Assembly (NCBI GenBank): GCA_934121885.1
Contig: CAKOVH010000001.1
Location: 1 to 64,000, forward strand
Source: an uncultured Clostridia bacterium
Lineage (GTDB): Bacteria; Bacillota; Clostridia; TANB77; CAG-508
Direction: 5' to 3'
Length of the DNA: 64,000 bases
The position numbers and the translations under genes were made by a program. The notes beneath the pieces were generated by a model, which ran no database searches, had not been told where the DNA came from, and worked only from the letters and a program-made list of their open reading frames with translations. Shown in pieces: positions 17,283 to 27,650 of the stretch (its first letter is position 1; each line of letters starts with the position of its first letter).

Positions 17283-18341
17283 TTACTCCTCTGGCTCTGT
17301 TTCTTGTTCTTCGTCAGTTTCTTCTTCTCCTAAACTTTTTTCAAATGCTTCATTAAAGTTCTCTCTAATTTTCTTTTCAATTTCGTTCATAGTATCTGGA
17401 TTATCTAGTAAATATTTCTTTACATTTTCTCTACCTTGTCCAATTCTTTCTCCATTATAGCTAAACCAAGAACCACTTTTTTCAATTATATCAAGATTTA
17501 CAGCAATGTCTAAAATATTTCCTTCTTTTGATATACCTTTTCCATAAACTATATCAAATTCTGCCTCTCTAAATGGTGGAGCAACTTTATTTTTTACAAC
17601 CTTAACTTTTGCTCTATTACCAACAACTTCACCATCAACTTTAATATTTTCAATTTTTCTAATATCAAGTCTTACTGAAGCATAATATTTTAACGCTCTA
17701 CCACCGGCTGTTGTTTCAGGGTTACCAAACATAACACCTACTTTTTCTCTTAATTGATTAATAAATATTACAACACATTTAGATTTGTTTATAACACCTG
17801 CTAATTTTCTTAGTGCTTGTGACATAAGTCTTGCTTGTAAACCAATATGAGAATCGCCCATATCGCCATCAATTTCAGCTTTTGGAACTAATGCTGCAAC
17901 AGAATCTACTACTACTACATCTATTGCACCACTTCTAACTAAAGCTTCTGTAATTTCTAATGCTTGTTCACCTGTATCTGGTTGAGATACTATTAAATTA
18001 TCTATATCTACCCCTAAATGTTTTGCATATACTGGATCTAATGCGTGTTCTGCATCTATAAATGCTGCTTCTCCACCCATTTTTTGAGCTTCAGCTATCA
18101 TATGAAGTGCAAGAGTTGTTTTACCAGATGATTCTGGACCATATACTTCTATAATTCTTCCTCTTGGAATTCCTCCAATACCTAAAGCTATATCCAAACT
18201 TAAAGAACCAGTTGGTATTGCTTCTACTTCCATTGCTGAAAAATCTCCTAATTTCATTACTGATCCTTTACCAAATTGTTTTTCTATTTGACCTAATGCT
18301 GCTTCTAATGCTTTCATTTTTTCTGGGTTTTGATTATTCAT
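17283..18341 (-). CDS. recA: Recombinase RecA
   Basis: RecA catalyses homologous strand exchange and LexA self-cleavage. The 352-residue sequence has the Walker A loop [10 protein letters not shown] (about 65-74), Walker [13 protein letters not shown], the L1/L2 loops with [17 protein letters not shown], and the acidic C-terminal tail rich in Glu. The start is [13 protein letters not shown] after AGGAGG. Each glycine codon is read in the normal frame. No CGG in 352 codons. Confidence 0.99.
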   Translation of the reverse strand: MNNQNPEKMKALEAALGQIEKQFGKGSVMKLGDFSAMEVEAIPTGSLSLDIALGIGGIPRGRIIEVYGPESSGKTTLALHMIAEAQKMGGEAAFIDAEHALDPVYAKHLGVDIDNLIVSQPDTGEQALEITEALVRSGAIDVVVVDSVAALVPKAEIDGDMGDSHIGLQARLMSQALRKLAGVINKSKCVVIFINQLREKVGVMFGNPETTAGGRALKYYASVRLDIRKIENIKVDGEVVGNRAKVKVVKNKVAPPFREAEFDIVYGKGISKEGNILDIAVNLDIIEKSGSWFSYNGERIGQGRENVKKYLLDNPDTMNEIEKKIRENFNEAFEKSLGEEETDEEQETEPEE

Positions 18342-18438
18342 AAAAAATTCCTCCTATTTTTTAAACATCTGTTTGTATTGCTATTATATATTAAATAAAA
18401 AATTTGTCAATACTTTTTTTGATTTTTTTATTTAATTT

Positions 18439-20022
18439 TTATTGCCTATACCATTTTTCCAAATTATAATATGCCGTATAACTGTTTGGTGTAAAATCAC
18501 CTGTCAATTTCATACTATAAATTACTTTTAACTTGTTTCTGTATAAGCATATAAAAGGCTGTTCATCTTCATATATTTCTATAATTCTTTTATACTTTTC
18601 TTTTATTTGCGTTTCATCACTTATATTTTTTAAATCATTAAGTATATTTGTTATTTCATCATTTTTATAATTAGATATATTATCTTTTCCTAAAAAATAC
18701 TCTAAGCTTGGACTATATCCATTATATACTCCTGTAATAATCATATCATAATTTTTATTTTTCAAATAACTTTTATAACTTGAATTAGATACCTTATATA
18801 AATAAACATTAATTCCTATATCCTCTAATTGCTTTTTTATTAGTTCTGCAACTTTTGCTCTTTGTTTATTACTAGAATCAACTATTAAATCTAAATAAAT
18901 TGTTGTAGTTCTATAATTTTCTGTTTTATACCAAGCTTCATATTTATACTTCCAACCAGCATCTTCTAAGACCTTTTTTGCCTGATTTTTATTATAACTT
19001 GATGTACTCTCTTTGTTATATAAATAACTTCCATAATCTAATGGAAATGATGAAACATAATATTCGTTTCCATATACAGATGAAATTATTTTATTTTTAT
19101 CAATTGCATAATTAATAGCTTGTCTTACTTCTTTTCTTGAAAGTATGTTTCTTTCACAATTTAAACTTATATAATCAAGTTCTCTGCCTTTATAATCTTT
19201 GCCTAAATAACCTATTGTTCCAATGTATTCTTTAATATTAATATTTGATGTGCAAATCATATCTATATTTCCAATTTTAAAGCTGTTATATGCATCTCCC
19301 ATTGTGCTACAAAATACTATTTTTACTTTATTTATTTTTCTTTTTTCTGATTGATACCAATTGTTATTTTCCTCTAGTTCCAAACCTTCTGTAGATGCTG
19401 ATACAACTTTATACATACCTGATGATTTTGGAACTATTCTAGATTTGAAAAAATCTGCCTCTCCGGAAAATTGATCTTTTGATATTATTGGAAATATAAG
19501 GTTATATTCAAAAAATGTTTCTTCTTTGTCTAAATTTATTTTAATTGTTGTACTATCTACTACTTCTGCTGATTTTATATTAGATACATTATCTGAATAT
19601 ACAGACTTTTTCTCTTTTAATTTCTCTATTGTGTATGTTACATCATTTGCACTTATTTTGCTTCCATCATCCCATTTTAGGTCATCTTTTAATTTTATAA
19701 CATATGTATTTTCATTTATTTTTGACCATTCTTTTGCAAGTTTAAGCTCTATTTTGTAATCTGTTGTAACAGATAATAGTGGCTCATATAGAATTGTAGA
19801 TAAATTAATAATATCTCTATTTTGAGTAATTATTGGATTGATATTATCGAAATTTGCAATTCCTATATTTAGATTTGACGATTCCTGCAGAAGTGCTTCT
19901 TGTACATTATTTTTAGAATCTTCATCATCTTTTTTGGACTCAAAATTCATTTTGTAAACTGCAAAAATTATTATAAATATTACAAATAAGATAAATAAGT
20001 ATTTGATGATATTCCCTTTCAT
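18439..20022 (-). CDS. Oligopeptide-type ABC transporter substrate-binding protein
   Basis: A 527-residue extracellular solute-binding protein of family 5 (peptide/nickel type). The N-terminus is a membrane helix (residues 7-24), not a lipobox: no Cys follows. Family features are NLSTILYEPLLSVTTDYKIE, LKDDLKWDDGSKISANDVTYT, and VRQAINYAIDKNKII. No permease or ATPase genes are adjacent, so it is an orphan. It lies between spoVS and recA on the same strand. It may serve in peptide signalling or nutrient uptake; ligand unknown. Confidence 0.88.
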   Translation of the reverse strand: MKGNIIKYLFILFVIFIIIFAVYKMNFESKKDDEDSKNNVQEALLQESSNLNIGIANFDNINPIITQNRDIINLSTILYEPLLSVTTDYKIELKLAKEWSKINENTYVIKLKDDLKWDDGSKISANDVTYTIEKLKEKKSVYSDNVSNIKSAEVVDSTTIKINLDKEETFFEYNLIFPIISKDQFSGEADFFKSRIVPKSSGMYKVVSASTEGLELEENNNWYQSEKRKINKVKIVFCSTMGDAYNSFKIGNIDMICTSNINIKEYIGTIGYLGKDYKGRELDYISLNCERNILSRKEVRQAINYAIDKNKIISSVYGNEYYVSSFPLDYGSYLYNKESTSSYNKNQAKKVLEDAGWKYKYEAWYKTENYRTTTIYLDLIVDSSNKQRAKVAELIKKQLEDIGINVYLYKVSNSSYKSYLKNKNYDMIITGVYNGYSPSLEYFLGKDNISNYKNDEITNILNDLKNISDETQIKEKYKRIIEIYEDEQPFICLYRNKLKVIYSMKLTGDFTPNSYTAYYNLEKWYRQ

Positions 20023-20091
20023 AATTCCTCCATCTTTAAACCTAGTGTATATAATATCTCATATTAGTTATTTTTTCAATAAATTTAGCAT

Positions 20092-20131
20092 AAAAAGGGC
20101 ACAAGAATTCATTTTAATTTTCTTGCGCCCC
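20092..20131 (-). terminator. Terminator after spoVS
   Basis: GGGCGCAAGAAAATT pairs with AATTCTTGTGCCC on the minus strand, followed by TTTTTATG. Confidence 0.8.
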
Positions 20132-20155
20132 CTATATGAAATTTAAATTTGTATA

Positions 20156-20419
20156 TTACTTTCTTGATTCAACAATCAATTTAATTCCAGTACGGTCTTC
20201 TCCTTCTACTTCCACCTCTGCAAATGCTGGTATACATACCAAATCCACTCCTGCTGGTGCTACAAAACCTCTTGCTATTGCAATTGCTTTTACAGCTTGA
20301 TTAAGTGCTCCTGCTCCTATTGCTTGCATTTCAGCCTTGTTAGATTCCTTTACCAACCCTGCTATTGCTCCTGCAACAGAATTTGGATTTGATTTTGATG
20401 AGATTTTTAAAATTTCCAT
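20156..20419 (-). CDS. spoVS: Stage V sporulation protein S
   Basis: SpoVS (87 residues) is an Alba-like protein that affects sporulation and cell division. The conserved sequence is present almost end to end: LKISSKSNPNSVAGAIAG, QAIGAGALNQAVKAIAIARG and VDLVCIPAF. The AGGCAAGAA ribosome region is upstream. Gene order rny-ymdB-spoVS is the normal one. Confidence 0.97.
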   Translation of the reverse strand: MEILKISSKSNPNSVAGAIAGLVKESNKAEMQAIGAGALNQAVKAIAIARGFVAPAGVDLVCIPAFAEVEVEGEDRTGIKLIVESRK

Positions 20420-20539
20420 TTCTTGCCTCCTATGTTTTTTTATTTGTTTTTAATCACAGATATATTTATATTACATTTTTTGGAAATTGTCTAGTAGTTT
20501 TTGGTAAAAAAAGGAAATTTTCATTGACCCTGTTCGACA

Positions 20540-21313
20540 TTATTCGACATACACTCTTTTTATGCTTACTGTTTTATTTGTCTTATCATCAATTTCGAAC
20601 ACACATCCATTTAGCATTGCTTCTCCTTCTGCTAATTTATATTTTTCTGGAAGTGATGTTACAAATCTTTTTATAGATGCTTTTACATCCATACCTATAA
20701 CAGAATTAATAGGTCCTGTCATTCCAATATCGGTTATATATCCTGTTCCATTTACAGTTATTTTCTCGTCTGCTGTCTGTACGTGTGTATGTGTGCCATA
20801 TATAACTGTAACTCTTCCATCTAAATAATTTTTCATTGCAATTTTTTCTGCTGTTGCCTCTGCATGGAAATCAACTACAATAATATCTGCTTTATTTTTT
20901 AATTCTTCAATAATATTATCTGCAACTAAAAATGGATTTTCAGATAATACTCCCATATCAGTTCTACCAATTAGATTTATAACAGCTATTTTTTTATCTT
21001 TACATTCATATATTGCATATCCCTTTCCAGGAATTCCTTTTGAATAATTTGCTGGACGAATTAATTTTGGATTATCTATAAATGTAAATATATCTTTTTT
21101 ACCCCAAGTATGGTTTCCCATTGTTATTGTATTTACTTTCATTTTGTCTAATGTATTAAAATCTTTTATTGTAATTCCCATTCCTCCTGCTACATTTTCT
21201 GCATTTACAATAACAAAATCTATTTTATTTTCATCTATTAATTTAGGTAATATTTCTCTTAATTTGCTAAGTCCTACTTCTCCTACTAAATCACCTACTG
21301 CTAATATTCTCAT
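20540..21313 (-). CDS. ymdB: YmdB-family metallophosphoesterase
   Basis: YmdB (257 residues) is a phosphodiesterase of the calcineurin-like fold which in Bacillus affects biofilm and sporulation fate and associates with RNase Y. Metal ligand motifs are GDLVGEVGL at the N-terminus, NAENVAGG, GNHTWGKKD, VDFHAEATAEK and GTHTHVQTADE. It follows rny on the same strand with a terminator between them. Confidence 0.95.
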   Translation of the reverse strand: MRILAVGDLVGEVGLSKLREILPKLIDENKIDFVIVNAENVAGGMGITIKDFNTLDKMKVNTITMGNHTWGKKDIFTFIDNPKLIRPANYSKGIPGKGYAIYECKDKKIAVINLIGRTDMGVLSENPFLVADNIIEELKNKADIIVVDFHAEATAEKIAMKNYLDGRVTVIYGTHTHVQTADEKITVNGTGYITDIGMTGPINSVIGMDVKASIKRFVTSLPEKYKLAEGEAMLNGCVFEIDDKTNKTVSIKRVYVE

Positions 21314-21441
21314 TATTTATTCCTCCTTATTCTATTTCGCCACTTAATCTAGCATACTATAAATCTTTTAATTAATCAAGTAAATTTTCTGTGTACTGTT
21401 TTAGATAAATTTGAACCTACACTTCTAAATTATCTAAAATC

Positions 21442-21489
21442 AAAAAAACACTCAAAGTATTAACTAATTCTAATACTTTAAGTGTTTTT
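21442..21489 (-). terminator. Terminator after rny
   Basis: AAACACTTAAAGTATTA pairs with TAATACTTTGAGTGTTT on the minus strand, followed by TTTTG. Confidence 0.85.
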
Positions 21490-21500
21490 AAATTTATACA

Positions 21501-23048
21501 TTATTTTGCATATTCTACAACTCTTGTTTCTCTTACGACGTTAACTTTAATTTGTCCTGGGTATTCCATTTCATCTTCAACCCTTTTTGCAACATCTCTT
21601 GCCATTAATACCATTTGATCATCTGATATTTTTTCAGGTTTTACTATAATTCTTACTTCTCTACCAGCTTGAATTGCAAATGATTTTTCAACTCCTTCAA
21701 ATGAATCGGCAATACTTTCTAGTTCTTGTAGTCTCTTAATATAAGTTTCAAGTGTTTCACGTCTTGCTCCTGGTCTTGATGCAGATATTGCATCTGCTGC
21801 TTGAACTAAAACAGCTTCTATTGTTTTAGGTTCTACATCTCCATGGTGAGCTTGTACAGCATTGATAACATTTTCATTTTCTTTATATTTTTTTAATATA
21901 TCAACACCTATTTCAACATGAGTTCCTTCCATATCATGGTCTAATGCTTTTCCTATATCATGTAACAATCCAGCTCTTCTTGCAAGTTTTGGATCTAATC
22001 CTAATTCTTCTGCCATAATTCTTGCTAAGTTTGAAACTTCAATTGAATGATTTAATACATTTTGTCCATAACTTGTCCTGTATTTTAGCTTTCCAAGTAG
22101 TTTTACTATATCTGGATGTAAGCCTACTACACCAGTTTCTAAAACTGCTCTTTCCCCTTCTTCTTTAATGGTTGCTTCAACTTGTTCTTTTGCTTTTTCA
22201 ACCATTTCTTCTATTTTTGCTGGGTGAATTCTTCCATCATCAATTAATTTTTCTAGTGCTATCTTTGCAACTTCTCTTCTTAATGGATCAAAGCCTGATA
22301 TAACAACTGCTTCTGGAGTATCATCAATAATTAAGTCAATACCTGTCAAAGTTTCTAATGCCTTAATATTTCTACCCTCTCTACCAATAATTCTTCCTTT
22401 CATTTCATCATTTGGAAGTGATACTATTGATACTGTTGTTTCAGATGTGTGATCTGCTGCACATTTTTGAATTGCATAACCAAGAATTTCTTTTGCATTT
22501 TTTTCTGCATCTTCTTTAGCCTTAGCATCTAATTCTCTAATTAAGCTAGCCTTTTCAGCTGTAATTGTTTTTTCAAGTTCAGAAAGTAATTGTTTTTTAG
22601 CATTTTCTTGAGATAAACCAGAAATTCTTTGTAACTCATCCATTTGTTTTTGAATTACACCTTCTAATTCTTCTCTTTTAGCTCCTAATTCTGTTTCTTT
22701 TTGAGCTAATTCTTTTTCTTTTCTTTCTGCTAAATCAATCTTTCTTTCTAGATTTTCTTCTTTTTGGATAATTCTTTTTTCTTGTTGTTGAACTTCGCCT
22801 CTTCTTTCTCTAACCTCTTGATCTAAATCTTTTCTTGCATTCATAATTTCTTCTTTGGCTTTGAAGATTTCTTCTTTCTTTTTGTTTTCTGCTTCTATTT
22901 GAGCCATTTCAATTATTTTTTTTGCTTCATTTTCTGCACTTTGCATTTTAGATTCAGCAGTCTTTTTTCTAATATATACTCCAACAAATGTGAAGATTAC
23001 TGCTGAGATTAGAAAAACGGCGATATTGATTACTATATCCATAATCAT
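21501..23048 (-). CDS. rny: Ribonuclease Y
   Basis: RNase Y is the membrane-bound endonuclease that starts mRNA decay in Firmicutes. The 515-residue protein has an N-terminal membrane helix (residues 4-24), a long coiled coil (about 30-195, Glu/Lys rich), a KH domain ([19 protein letters not shown]) and an HD domain ([17 protein letters not shown]). Start ATG at 23048 ([12 protein letters not shown]) after AGGTGT. Normal length for the family (about 515-520). Confidence 0.98.
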   Translation of the reverse strand: MIMDIVINIAVFLISAVIFTFVGVYIRKKTAESKMQSAENEAKKIIEMAQIEAENKKKEEIFKAKEEIMNARKDLDQEVRERRGEVQQQEKRIIQKEENLERKIDLAERKEKELAQKETELGAKREELEGVIQKQMDELQRISGLSQENAKKQLLSELEKTITAEKASLIRELDAKAKEDAEKNAKEILGYAIQKCAADHTSETTVSIVSLPNDEMKGRIIGREGRNIKALETLTGIDLIIDDTPEAVVISGFDPLRREVAKIALEKLIDDGRIHPAKIEEMVEKAKEQVEATIKEEGERAVLETGVVGLHPDIVKLLGKLKYRTSYGQNVLNHSIEVSNLARIMAEELGLDPKLARRAGLLHDIGKALDHDMEGTHVEIGVDILKKYKENENVINAVQAHHGDVEPKTIEAVLVQAADAISASRPGARRETLETYIKRLQELESIADSFEGVEKSFAIQAGREVRIIVKPEKISDDQMVLMARDVAKRVEDEMEYPGQIKVNVVRETRVVEYAK

Positions 23049-23220
23049 TACACCTCTTTCTATTAAATTTTCAATGTACGATAAATATATATAATTATTT
23101 TAAAATATATTTTCACTTACATATCTATTTTATATGTATTATTGTAAACTGTCAAGTGATTTTTAAGATAATATTTTTACAATTTTTCTAATTTAAATTC
23201 ATATGAATATTTTGACATAA

Positions 23221-23270
23221 AAATGAACCCAAATTATTAAACTTTTTTGTCTAATAATTTGGGTTCATTT
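23221..23270. terminator. Strong terminator between rplS and rny
   Basis: TGAACCCAAATTATTA pairs with TAATAATTTGGGTTCA, a 16-base-pair perfect stem. It ends the rplS transcript on the minus strand. The rest of 23049-23346 holds no gene. Confidence 0.9.
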
Positions 23271-23346
23271 CAATTTAATGTAGTCTCTATTTTTGTTTAT
23301 TTTATTTTTAGCCTACTAAATAATTTTCCATTGGTTATAGACTTTT

Positions 23347-23844
23347 TTATTCAGCGTCAGTTTTTGTTTCAACTGTTTCTTCTTTAACTGTATCAACAGT
23401 TTCTTGAACAACTGGAGCTTCTGTTTCAACTGCAGGAGCTTCTTCTGGTGCTTCTTCTACTAATTCTTCTTTAACAGTGATTTCTCTGTTTTCAATTCTT
23501 GCTGTAACATCTTCTTTAGTCTTAGCAGCTTTACCAACTCTGTCTCTTAAATAGTATAATTTAGCACGTCTAGCTTTACCAACTCTTACTAATTCTACTT
23601 TTTCAACCATTGGTGAATGAACTAAGAAAGTTTTTTCAACACCTACACCGTAAGCAACACGTCTTACTGTAAATGTAGCATTAACTCCTCCACCTTGTTT
23701 TTTGATTATAATTCCTTCAAATACTTGAATTCTTTCTCTATTTCCTTCTTTTATTCTTTGATGAACTTTAACTGTATCACCAACTTTTAATTCAGGAATC
23801 TTATTTTTTAATTGTTCATGTTCAATTGATTTTATGATATCCAT
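23347..23844 (-). CDS. rplS: 50S ribosomal protein L19
   Basis: Residues 1-115 are classical L19 ([60 protein letters not shown]), which sits at the 30S-50S interface. Unusually, a 50-residue acidic tail follows (Glu/Ala/Val/Thr repeats such as [15 protein letters not shown]), making 165 residues against the usual 115. Such tails occur in some uncultured Clostridia. It is the last gene of the rpsP-khpA-rimM-trmD-rplS block. Confidence 0.97.
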   Translation of the reverse strand: MDIIKSIEHEQLKNKIPELKVGDTVKVHQRIKEGNRERIQVFEGIIIKKQGGGVNATFTVRRVAYGVGVEKTFLVHSPMVEKVELVRVGKARRAKLYYLRDRVGKAAKTKEDVTARIENREITVKEELVEEAPEEAPAVETEAPVVQETVDTVKEETVETKTDAE

Positions 23845-23865
23845 TTTGATATCCTCCTTCTTTTA

Positions 23866-24567
23866 TTATTTTAAATGTATCGGTTTGCTATGCAAACTTG
23901 CATTGTTTTTTAATAAGTCTGGCCTATTTTTTTTTGTAATCATTAAAGATTGTTCTTTACGCCAATTCCTTATATTTTCATGATGACCAGATATTAATAC
24001 ATCTGGCACCCTCTTACCTCTAAATTCTTCTGGTCTTGTATATTGTGGATATTCAAGTAAGCCTTCTGAGAAAGACTCTTCAGAAGTAGACTCTTCATTT
24101 AGAACTCCTTCTACATATCTACTAACAGAATCTATTAATACCATTGCTGGTAGTTCTCCTCCTGTTAGTACATAATCACCTATCGAAATTTCCTCATCTA
24201 CAATTTCATCTAGAACTCTTTGGTCAATTCCTTCATAATGTCCACACAATATAATTAAATGGTTTTCTTTAGCTAAACTTTTTACTTTTTCTTGATTTAA
24301 TACGGTTCCTTTTGGAGACATGTAAATTACTTTTGCATTTTCATCTTTTAAAGATGTATATGCATCATAAACAACATCTGGTCTTATAACCATTCCTGCT
24401 CCTCCACCATAAGGAGTATCATCAACTTTTTTGTGTTTATCTTTTGAAAAGTCTCTAATATTAGTTAAATTTATTTCTATTAGATTATTTTCTACTGCTC
24501 TTCCTATAATGCTTTCTTTTAAAGAATTAAACATTTCAGGAAAAAGTGTAAGCACATCAAATTTCAT
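23866..24567 (-). CDS. trmD: tRNA (guanine-N1)-methyltransferase TrmD
   Basis: TrmD methylates G37 of tRNAs reading CNN and GNN codons, which prevents +1 frameshifting. The 233-residue protein has FDVLTLFPEMFNSL, VDDTPYGGGAGMVIRP, LCGHYEGIDQRV and SIGDYVLTGGELPAMVLID, the trefoil-knot SAM site. m1G37 tRNAs include Arg-CGN and Pro tRNAs, so TrmD is worth noting beside the CGG recoding described for this window. It overlaps nothing and follows rimM by 8 bases. Confidence 0.98.
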   Translation of the reverse strand: MKFDVLTLFPEMFNSLKESIIGRAVENNLIEINLTNIRDFSKDKHKKVDDTPYGGGAGMVIRPDVVYDAYTSLKDENAKVIYMSPKGTVLNQEKVKSLAKENHLIILCGHYEGIDQRVLDEIVDEEISIGDYVLTGGELPAMVLIDSVSRYVEGVLNEESTSEESFSEGLLEYPQYTRPEEFRGKRVPDVLISGHHENIRNWRKEQSLMITKKNRPDLLKNNASLHSKPIHLK

Positions 24568-24575
24568 TTTTCCTC

Positions 24576-25085
24576 CTATATTAAACCATTTAGTAAATGT
24601 ACAGTTATTTTTTCATTTTCTATATCAATGTGTTTAATGACATCTTTTATTGCTGGTAAAAGAATTTGTTTTCCAAGTTCGTCTTTTATAACATAAATAT
24701 CATTGCTTTTATTGTTATATATGTCATCTACTTTTCCAAGTAATATGCCATCTTCTGTATATACATTAAGCCCTATTAAATCTGCAATAAAATATGTATC
24801 ATTAGGAAGCTTTCTTGCATCTTCCCTTTTTATTTTCAAATAGCATCCTTTTAATTTTTCAGCCATATTCATATCTTCAATGCCTTTTAATTTAAGTAAT
24901 ACTACTGTTTGTTGATACTTAACTTCTTCTATTTGCATTTCTATTAGTTCTTTTCCTTTTTCAACTAAAACACTTTTTAGTTCTTCGAAACGTTCTAAAT
25001 CATCTGTAAAAGGTTTTACCTTAACTTGACCCTTTATTCCGAATGTATTTACAATTTGACCAACTTCAAAATATTCTTGCTTCAT
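24576..25085 (-). CDS. rimM: 16S rRNA processing protein RimM
   Basis: RimM (169 residues) binds S19 and assists 30S head assembly. The N-terminal RimM domain begins FEVGQIVNTFGIKGQVKV, and the C-terminal PRC barrel has DTYFIADLIGLNVY and ILLPAIKDVIKHIDIENEKI. Between khpA and trmD, as in most Firmicutes. Confidence 0.97.
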   Translation of the reverse strand: MKQEYFEVGQIVNTFGIKGQVKVKPFTDDLERFEELKSVLVEKGKELIEMQIEEVKYQQTVVLLKLKGIEDMNMAEKLKGCYLKIKREDARKLPNDTYFIADLIGLNVYTEDGILLGKVDDIYNNKSNDIYVIKDELGKQILLPAIKDVIKHIDIENEKITVHLLNGLI

Positions 25086-25111
25086 TTTACCTCTTCTTTT
25101 TTGAATTAATT

Positions 25112-25342
25112 TTAATCGATAAACTCGATTGTGATTCTTTTCTTTTCCTTTGCACCTAATGATCTCATAAGAGTACGAATTGCTTTTGCAACTCTTCCTT
25201 GTTTACCAATTACTCTTCCCATATCATTATTTGCAACTTTAACATCATATCTAACATCTTCCCCATTTACTTTTTCAGTAATTGTAACAGCAGATTTGTC
25301 ATATACAATGTTTAAAATGATACTTTCTAGAATTTCTTTCAT
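25112..25342 (-). CDS. khpA: KH-domain RNA-binding protein KhpA
   Basis: A 76-residue single KH domain with the GxxG-type loop VIGKQGRVAKAIRTLMRSLG. KhpA dimerises with KhpB (Jag) and binds small RNAs and mRNAs. The starting sequence MKEILESIILNIV and its place between rpsP and rimM are standard. Confidence 0.95.
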   Translation of the reverse strand: MKEILESIILNIVYDKSAVTITEKVNGEDVRYDVKVANNDMGRVIGKQGRVAKAIRTLMRSLGAKEKKRITIEFID

Positions 25343-25376
25343 CTAAAAAATCCTCCCTAAGTGTCTAAACCTATAA

Positions 25377-25610
25377 TTAGTTAGCTTTTTCAATTAAAGC
25401 TTTAACTGTATCTGTTGGCTTAGCACCATTTTTAATCCATTCTTCAACTTTTGCTTTGTCAAGAAAGATTGTAGATGGTTCTGTCATTGGGTTATATGTA
25501 CCAATTTTTTCGATAATTTTTCCATCTCTTGGGCTTCTTGAATCAGCTACTACTATGTGATAGAAAGGAGCTTTTTTCTTTCCTTCTCTTTGTAATCTTA
25601 TTTTTACCAT
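25377..25610 (-). CDS. rpsP: 30S ribosomal protein S16
   Basis: The 77-residue S16 is recognised from [38 protein letters not shown] and [15 protein letters not shown]. It stabilises the 16S 5' domain. Ribosome site AGGAGGTGAATT lies upstream. Confidence 0.98.
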   Translation of the reverse strand: MVKIRLQREGKKKAPFYHIVVADSRSPRDGKIIEKIGTYNPMTEPSTIFLDKAKVEEWIKNGAKPTDTVKALIEKAN

Positions 25611-25657
25611 GTAAATTCACCTCCTTGAAATGTGATTTTATATTATGAACTAATATA

Positions 25658-27010
25658 CTACTTCATTAAATTTTTCAAATCATTTGGATTTAGTCCCTTC
25701 ATCATCTTTTTCATATTTTTTTGATCTTGAAGTTTTTTCATCATTTTTTGTGTCATTTCAAATGATTTCATAAATTTATTGATTTCTGGAACTGAAGTTC
25801 CACTTCCTTTTGCAATTCTTACTCTTCTATTGCCATTTAATATTTTAGGATTTTTTCTTTCTTCTTTAGTCATAGAAGATATAATTGCTTCTATTCTTAC
25901 AAATTCTTTATCATCAACTTTAACATCTTTTAATTGACTCATTCCTGGAATCATTTTTAATATTGATGAAAAAGAACCCATCTTTTTAACTTGTCTTAAT
26001 TGTTTTAAATAATCATCTAAGTCTAATTCTTTTTTGTTTTTTAGTTGTTTTTCTATTTTTTCAGCTTCTTCTAAGTCTATTGCTTCTTCAGCTTTTTCTA
26101 TGATTGATAGAACATCACCCATACCTAATATTCTAGATGCCATTCTATCTGGATGGAATACTTCAATATCACTTAACTTTTCACCAGTTGCTGCAAACTT
26201 AATTGGTCTGCCAGTTACTTTTTTTACAGATATTGCTGCACCACCACGAGTATCACCATCAAGCTTTGTAAGTATTACGCCATCTATTCCTAGTGCTTCG
26301 TTAAACGAAGTTGCGACATTTACTGCATCTTGACCTGTCATACTATCTACAACAAGCAATATTTCATGTGGTTTTACATTTTGTTTAACATTTTTTAATT
26401 CTTGCATAAGTTCTTCATCTATATGAAGTCTACCTGCTGTATCTAATATTACAACATCATTTAGTTTACTAATTGCAGTATCTATTGCTTGTCTTGCTAT
26501 TTTTACAACATCTTTTGAATTTTCGTTTGCAAAAACAGGTATATTTAGCTGTCCACCTACAACTTGCAATTGCTTTATAGCTGCTGGTCTATATACATCA
26601 CATGCAACAAGTAGTGGCTTTTTTCCTTGCTTTCTAAGTAAGTTTGCAAGTTTACCAGCTGTTGTAGTTTTACCAGAACCTTGAAGACCTACTAACATAA
26701 TTACTGTTGGAGGATTTGGTGTAAAATTGATTTTACTTTCTGTTCCACCTAAAAATTCAACTAATTCATCTTTTACAATTTTAATAACTTGTTGCCCTGG
26801 AGTTAAAGATTTTAAAACATCTTGCCCTAAAGCTTTTTCTTGTATGGTATTTATAAACTCCTTAACTATTGCATAGTTAACATCTGCTTCAAGTAATGCA
26901 AGTTTTACCTCTCTTAGCATTTCTTTTAAGTCTGACTCTGTAATCCTTGTTTTACCTCTTAATTTTCTTGTTACTGCTTGAAGTTTTTCGGATAATCCTT
27001 CAAATGCCAT
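25658..27010 (-). CDS. ffh: Signal recognition particle protein Ffh
   Basis: Ffh binds signal peptides and SRP RNA to target proteins to the membrane. N domain MAFEGLSEKLQAVTRKLRGK, GTPase motifs GLQGSGKTT (G1), DTAGR (G3) and TKLDGDTRGGAA, then the methionine-rich M domain (MKSFEMTQKMMKKL, ending GLNPNDLKNLMK). The start is ATG 27010, not the upstream 27043, because AAGGAGG sits just before MAFEGL. It is 450 residues in this form. It follows ylxM closely. Confidence 0.97.
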   Translation of the reverse strand: MAFEGLSEKLQAVTRKLRGKTRITESDLKEMLREVKLALLEADVNYAIVKEFINTIQEKALGQDVLKSLTPGQQVIKIVKDELVEFLGGTESKINFTPNPPTVIMLVGLQGSGKTTTAGKLANLLRKQGKKPLLVACDVYRPAAIKQLQVVGGQLNIPVFANENSKDVVKIARQAIDTAISKLNDVVILDTAGRLHIDEELMQELKNVKQNVKPHEILLVVDSMTGQDAVNVATSFNEALGIDGVILTKLDGDTRGGAAISVKKVTGRPIKFAATGEKLSDIEVFHPDRMASRILGMGDVLSIIEKAEEAIDLEEAEKIEKQLKNKKELDLDDYLKQLRQVKKMGSFSSILKMIPGMSQLKDVKVDDKEFVRIEAIISSMTKEERKNPKILNGNRRVRIAKGSGTSVPEINKFMKSFEMTQKMMKKLQDQKNMKKMMKGLNPNDLKNLMK

Positions 27011-27030
27011 ACTTTTTCCTCCTTTATTTT

Positions 27031-27378
27031 CTAGTTTAAACAAATTAGTTCTTTTCTAATTGTTTCAAGAATTTTTTGTGCTTTTTTATCTGATGATGTT
27101 TCTTGTATTTTATTTAATTGTTCCAATATAAGCTGTATTTGTTTTTCTTGATTTAACATCCTTTTCATAAATGAAAGCTTTTCTTCTAATTCGAAAAGTT
27201 TATTTTCCCCCTTCTTTATTACATCTCTTACTGCCTGCCTAGTAATATTACTATTTTCAGCAATTTCAGAAAGTGAAAGATCATTGTTATAATAATCACT
27301 AATGAATTCATATTGTTTTTCTGTTAGCATTTTACCATATATTTGACATAGCATGCTTATTTCAACATGTTTTTCCAT
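27031..27378 (-). CDS. ylxM: YlxM-like helix-turn-helix protein
   Basis: YlxM proteins (115 residues) interact with the SRP and modulate Ffh activity. The HTH is ISDYYNNDLSLSEIAENSNITR, a sigma-70 region 4-like fold. It is co-transcribed with ffh and the block below it. Confidence 0.93.
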   Translation of the reverse strand: MEKHVEISMLCQIYGKMLTEKQYEFISDYYNNDLSLSEIAENSNITRQAVRDVIKKGENKLFELEEKLSFMKRMLNQEKQIQLILEQLNKIQETSSDKKAQKILETIRKELICLN

Positions 27379-27410
27379 TTTATCACTTCCTATTTTTTAT
27401 GAAATACAAA

Positions 27411-27448
27411 AAGTATATCAGCATCACTTATGTAATGCTAATATACTT
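27411..27448. repeat. Inverted repeat upstream of ylxM
   Basis: AAGTATATCAGCAT (27411-27424) and ATGCTAATATACTT (27435-27448) pair with one mismatch across a 10-base loop. It lies 33 bases upstream of the ylxM start and could be an operator or a leader hairpin. Confidence 0.5.
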
Positions 27449-27524
27449 TACACCATTTTTAGTAAAAAGTCAAGTGTTTTTAAGGATTTTGTTTAGTTTT
27501 ATATGTATAAATTTAGCTTTTAAT

Positions 27525-27576
27525 AAAAAATGCCTAGGTGGCAACGTACTTAACATACGTTTAGCATTTAGCTACC
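27525..27576. other. Nested hairpin in the 27449-27583 gap
   Basis: AAATGC and GCATTT bracket an inner AACGTA/TACGTT stem; on the minus strand GCATTTTTTATT follows, resembling a terminator. I see no reading frame here. It could be a decayed terminator or a short structured RNA. Confidence 0.35.
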
Positions 27577-27583
27577 ATATACA

Positions 27584-27633
27584 TAAAAAAGCCCCCAATA
27601 CAAAACTTCTTTGTTTTATATTAGGAGTTTTTT
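27584..27633 (-). terminator. Terminator of the first surface-protein gene
   Basis: On the minus strand CTCCTAATATAAAAC pairs imperfectly with GTTTTGTATTGGGGG, followed by CTTTTTTATG. Confidence 0.75.
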
Positions 27634-27650
27634 ATATTATTTTTTCTTTG

